Below are positions 59,591 through 64,000 of a stretch of 64,000 nucleotides of DNA, piece by piece. This DNA comes from Gymnogyps californianus (taxonomy: Eukaryota; Chordata; Aves; Accipitriformes; Cathartidae). The stretch spans positions 30,545,502 through 30,609,501 of the forward strand of contig NC_059477.1 in the NCBI RefSeq assembly GCF_018139145.2, in the 5' to 3' direction. The position numbers and the translations under genes were made by a program. Every line of letters begins with the position of its first letter. Within the stretch, counting starts at the first letter, position 1. The notes under the pieces were generated by a model. It worked only from the letters and a program-made list of their open reading frames with translations. It searched no databases and was not told the origin of the DNA.

Positions 59591-61154
59591 AATAAGTCTC
59601 ATGGCCAGGGTGGGAAGCAGAGATTGTCTTTAAATCCATCACTTCTGTTTGCACAGTCTCGAAAGTGTGTTTGGGTTGTCCGTGCTGAGTCAGGACATGG
59701 GCAAAAAACATCTTGAGTTCAACTTCCGTCCAAGTGGTGCTGCACTGAGGTAGTCACTCAGGTCAGGAGGGCTGCATAGATGTGTTTGTGCAACCTTACA
59801 GTTACCAACAGCAGGCATGACCCTGCAGTGCTGTCATGGCATTTCATCCAGTTTTGGAGCTAGAGGGGGGATCCCTGCTCTATTTCTTGCTGCCTAGTAC
59901 ATGGCAGTCACGAATGTCTTGACTCATGACCAGCAGTTTAACTGGGAAAAGGCTTTGTTCAGCCCAGCATAGCCAACAAGCCAGCAGCTGGCGCAGTTGC
60001 CTGGGACATGGGCAAATCATCAAGCAGGACTTTATTTCCCCAAATCAAACAGTGATTCAGCTTCACTGGCCTCTTTCAGTCAGTGTTGTTGGAGCCTTTC
60101 TACTTCAAGTAAATGATTTAATAGCCATCTGAGTAAGGAGCAGGGCTGGCAGTGCAGCCCAGTGGTTACTGCAGTCAGCAGGCATGTGTCTGTGAGAGGT
60201 GAGCTCAGGACTCTCTTCCAGCAGGTTTATGTGAAGCGACTGCTCCATCAGGATGGACAGAGACAGCCCAGCCCACGGCGACCTAGGAAAGAGGTGCCTC
60301 ACCTGGGGCTTGAGGGACCAGCAGCTCGGGGTTTGCAGGCTGGATATGCTGGATCGCAGATGACTTCCCAAACAAGCCAGCTGTTGGCTACTCTGGGCAG
60401 ACGGCGCGCCCTGTAGTCACTTCCTTAAAAACTCTGAAAGAACTTTTTTGTTGTTGTTTTCTTTGTCCCAGCACAGAATGGAAACTTGCTGAAATCTCAG
60501 AAAAGGTTCAGAGAATGGGAAACGATTTCCCACCCATTTCTAGCCAGCAATGCTGTTTTCCTCCCCAGAAAAATATGTGCAGAAGAGAGAAAAAGTCCCA
60601 GAGCATCCCATAAGTGCTCTGTCTGGAATCCTGCTGCACTCTGGTTTCTAAAGAATTCAATTTACATATGCAAGTTGGGTCGTCTAAACAGTTACCTTGT
60701 GGATTGGGAGTAGAAGAATGCAGCCTTGTCTTTCAGCAAGGATTTGAGGGAAGCATTAGTATTCCTTGAACTGCAAAGTTGATCGGCCCAGGGAGGGAAG
60801 AAAGAAGGGTCCCAGGACAGCGTCTGGTGCCAGAACAAATGTCCAGCATCTGCTGCAGTCTAAGTAAGACGTGTGTTGCCGCTGCAGAAGGGGAGAGGGG
60901 AATAAGGAACTGGTTATGTGAAGAGTGTTTGTAGTTTATTGCTGCTGCTTATTGATTAAGGGATCATCCTGTGTTTTTATGCTGCCCTTGGATTTAATTT
61001 GATGATGGGAGGAGGGGGATATTTCTGTACACTTTGAGTGGAGTTTTCTTGGTGAGTGGCCAGGAAGAGGGACCATTTTGATAACGCTATATTTATCCCG
61101 GGGCTTGGCCAGGGGATGCAGGGGAAGCGGTGGCTCTGGCCGTGTTTCAGTGGC

Positions 61155-61166
61155 GGGGGGGGGGGG
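61155..61166. repeat. Poly-G run (12)
   Basis: Twelve G in a row on the + strand. Confidence 0.95.
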
Positions 61167-62624
61167 TAAGCCATCTGCAGCCCATGTGCCTTACGGGCTC
61201 GGCCATTTGGAAGCAGATTCCCCTGATGTCCCTCTGCAGTCGAGATCATGGCAACATGCTTGTCCGTAAAGAGATGCCTGAGATTTCCTTGCCCCAAAGG
61301 AGCCTCGAAGGAGCTCCCACTGAGTGCCTGGCGTTTCCTTTTAGGAGGGCTTTGCTGCCACTATTTCTAGTGTGATATGAGGTCTGAAATCTCCCTCCAG
61401 GAAAACCATCTCTTGTAATGTCCCTCTGATGGCCCACAGCCACAGCGAGTGGTCAGAGCAGGAACCTCTGCTCCCGCCTCCCACATGAGCCGGGGTCTGA
61501 TCCTGCCCTTCGGCACGACAGCGCTGGGAACAGCCGTGGGAGCCCAGACCACAAGCTGCCACATGTGTAAAAGCTGACCATTTGGCTCATTGCTGGCCTG
61601 TTGTGGATAAATCTAAATTTGGGAAGAAAATACCAGTTTCTGAGCAACCCATGGATGTGATAATTCGTAGACACTGTAGAAAATTGCCAAGGAAACTTTT
61701 ACCTTTTTACCAAGATATCTGGACTTACCTCCGAGCTCTAGCCTGGCTGGAGGACCGGGCTGGGACATTTGGCAGTTGTGGCCTGTGTCACTTGAAAATT
61801 CAGCCTTGAATTCTTGCTAGTTTAGAAATGGGATATTTAACCTCCCCCCAGGAGAGACATGGCTTTCAGTTGTGAGCTGTGGCATTAACATTTACCCTGC
61901 AAAGATAATGCTGCTGTAAAGTCAAGCTTTTTCTACTGAAAAGCTATTCCAGGCAGTTTTAAAAGGTTTCTTAAAATATATGGGTTATATTTATTCTCTA
62001 GCATGTAGAGCTGAGCCTGTGACAGTCAGTGTATCTGGGTCTGTGTATGAAACGGTATGCACGGCCAGTGCACACCAGTTAAAACACTGTAATATGTATC
62101 CGGAATTGACTTTTTGTAAGAAGAGACAGCAGGGGGCAAAGGCCTATGGTAAATTTTTTATTGACCTTCATGGGCTGCCATCCACAATGCTATCACCGAT
62201 GCCCAGAGCTTTGGGCTCAACCTTTACTGCACTCTTCTGTTCACCAGTTCATACCTCTGTTTTAATCTCCTTCTAACTCTGAGAGAGAAGGGGACAGTCT
62301 TTTGGCTTAAAATTTCCTGTGTCTTACTTCAGGCCAAAGGATATTTTTGTTGTTGCTTGAAATCTGAAACAGTTTTGAATTCTAAGAAGGTATCTTTAGC
62401 TTTTGCAAAAGAAACAACAAAAAAAAATCAGGTTTCTTCCATTCAGAGCTAATCCATTTAATGTACACTGAATAAATAAAAACCAAGGTGTTAGTATGTC
62501 CAAAAAATGAGTGCAGAAACATAGCATGTTTTCCAAGTGGGAAAGAATTAGTTTGAAAGTAAAGATGAGATACCTTAAACAGGGGTGTCTCTAGGTCAGC
62601 TTTTAAATTCATATATATTCCATG

Positions 62625-62690
62625 TTCCAAAGTTCATGGAAGTCAATGGAAAGCATCTGCTGGCTTTAATAGGTGCTCATTCAAGATGAG
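62625..62690. repeat. Decayed palindromic interspersed repeat, partial
   Basis: AAAGTTCATGGAAGTCAATG, GAAAGCATCTGCTGGCTTTA and ATAGGTGCTCATTCAAG fit the CCCATTGAAGTCAATGGGAA ... TGACTTCAATGGGTGC type. Confidence 0.5.
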
Positions 62691-64000
62691 AGGTAGAAGT
62701 AGCAGCGCAAATTGCTACAGGAACAGCCACCACCCATCCTGGGCATGCTGTAAATGTACTTGGCTGGAAATGTTATCAAACACCAGAGGAGGCAGCGATA
62801 CAGAGTATCTCATGGAGTTGTCTTGTTTCTTGTTTTGCTGTGTGGGCTTTGGCCCATCACTTCTTTCTGGACCTGGGTGAGAAAGAGTTTTCCCATCTCT
62901 CAGTAGTATTCAAGGGAAAGAAACTGAAGGTAAAAAAAGTCTCCATCTGAGGTAGAGAGACACAGAGAAATTAATTTTTAAAAATGAAATGCTGGTAGAT
63001 GAGTGGAATTAATTTTAAAATAATTTCCTACTTTTATTTCAATGTGCGACTTTTTAAAATTCATTTTAACCTATGACGATTTTAGGTTTCTGAACAAAAC
63101 ATCTTTTAGAACAATAACAGAAAAATACCAGATTTTTTTTTCTTTCAAGAATGTTGAAGAGGATACTCTGAGTGTTTGGAAACTTCCCCCAACGTATTTT
63201 CCAAACATCAAAAAAGTCTTGAAACTAACCCTGTTCGTTTTGAGAAGTCAGCATTTTTGAAGGGGAGATGAGAGGGAGTGCTAGTGATAAATCCTCCTGA
63301 GGCTCTCCGTCTCTGTGTCTGAAAAATGGATGCCGCCTTCATTTACTTCTCTGGGCACAGTCACTGCTAAAGAAGTTGTATGTGGTTTTTCCTTTGAAAC
63401 ATCACTGGACCTCAGGCAACAGAGGATTTTGCTTACGTATTCAAGTGGCTGTCAGTCAGCTCATATTAAACACCTTGCCTATGTGTACAGCAACACTAAT
63501 GCTTATCTTTGCTGCTGCCTGGTATCATTTAACGTTCGTGCTCAGTGTTCTCAGATCAGGGGATTAGGTCAGGCCAATTTTATTATTAAGAATGATCCCA
63601 GTGCTGCTAATCTGGTTTTGAATAATAATTTTGAAAAAATTCCCTCTTCCTAAATGCACTAGTGAGCGTTTCTTCGTGTGGTTAAACTCCTTCTCTGTTT
63701 CCCAGATGCTTCCCTTCCCAGGCACCTTGGGCAGGCTGTCATTGAGAAGAGAGGAATTGTTCATCCATAGCACGATTTTAGGTCACAGCTTTCCCTGGAA
63801 GCCCACAAGACCTAAGAGGCTTTTGTGTAAAGCTTGAGCCCAATCTATTGGATCTGCTATCAAACATTTCAGATAGCCCACGGTACTCGCAAGATCTAAA
63901 TTAGAGCGGACACTAACGCAATGCATATTATTGGTTTTGGGCTGGAGAATTCCCAGGCCAGCTTGCAAATCTGACAGCTTCCAGCGGAGTTTTGCATGGG

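Larger units (their letters stand above)
56278..64000 (+). other. GLI2: GLI2 intron, 5' portion (downstream of the 56277 exon)
   Basis: Starts with the GTGAGT donor and runs past the window end without a further recognisable GLI2 exon. The next coding segment expected in GLI2, of the type RFSSPR...SRKRALSISPLSD, is not present. The intron contains an AT palindromic tract 160 nt after the donor, TAAT- and AT-rich blocks between 57000 and 57960, an MIR-like fragment at 59455-59590, a G12 run at 61155-61166 and a palindromic repeat at 62625-62690. I recognise nothing in 59650-62600 apart from the G run. Confidence 0.9.

Noticed and set aside
60120..60230. CAGCCCAGTGGTTACTGCAG, similar to the tRNA-derived head of MIR (GTAGTGGTTAGAGCAC)
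   Set aside because: Only one short matching block and no following MIR core, so support is too thin.
1..64000. CRISPR arrays, operons, phage or plasmid features, rRNA
   Set aside because: None is present. Intron-exon structure, MIR and CR1 remnants and GLI2 exons show vertebrate nuclear DNA.

Overview
This is vertebrate nuclear DNA, most likely from a bird or another sauropsid. It lies inside one gene: GLI2, the zinc-finger transcription factor of Hedgehog signalling, read on the + strand. The only protein-coding sequence I can support is three internal exons with correct splice sites and mutually compatible phases: 27171-27276 (106 nt), 54190-54392 (203 nt) and 56086-56277 (192 nt). Joined, they encode about 166 residues that match GLI2 rather than GLI1 or GLI3. 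By recollection of the human protein this is roughly residues 50 to 215, the N-terminal repressor-region segment upstream of the SUFU-binding motif and the zinc fingers. The start codon, zinc fingers and stop codon lie outside the window.

Layout: 1-27170 is the 3' part of a large intron. 27277-54189 is a complete intron of 26,913 nt. 54393-56085 is a short intron of 1,693 nt. 56278-64000 is the 5' part of the next intron. Apart from the exons, the window is about 99 percent intron. Many short open frames occur on both strands, but none has a recognisable protein, a splice context or a polyA context, and I treat them as chance.

The introns hold three kinds of signal. First, there are AT-rich blocks dense in TAAT/ATTA cores, free of recognisable repeats, which look like conserved developmental enhancers (for example 16680-16965, 23640-23890, 26340-26545, 30050-30350 and 55540-55900). 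I cannot measure conservation, so these are inferences. Second, there are short CpG-rich patches. The best is at 52135-52335, which carries a perfect TGACGTCA site and sits 1.9 kb upstream of the second exon. Another, at 25716-25885, sits 1.3 kb upstream of the first. Third, there are old, decayed interspersed repeats: at least eight MIR-type SINE fragments, one CR1 LINE 3' end, one hAT-like fragment, and several copies of palindromic repeats with a CCATTGACTTCAATGG-like core. The sauropsid call rests on these repeats, on the compact introns, and on the GLI2 residues.

I did not find an undescribed multi-gene system. The observations most worth checking are the CpG/CRE patch at 52135-52335, the perfect 16-bp inverted repeat at 36248-36293, the exact GLI-type 9-mer at 35782-35790 inside GLI2's own intron, and the TAAT-rich candidate enhancers.
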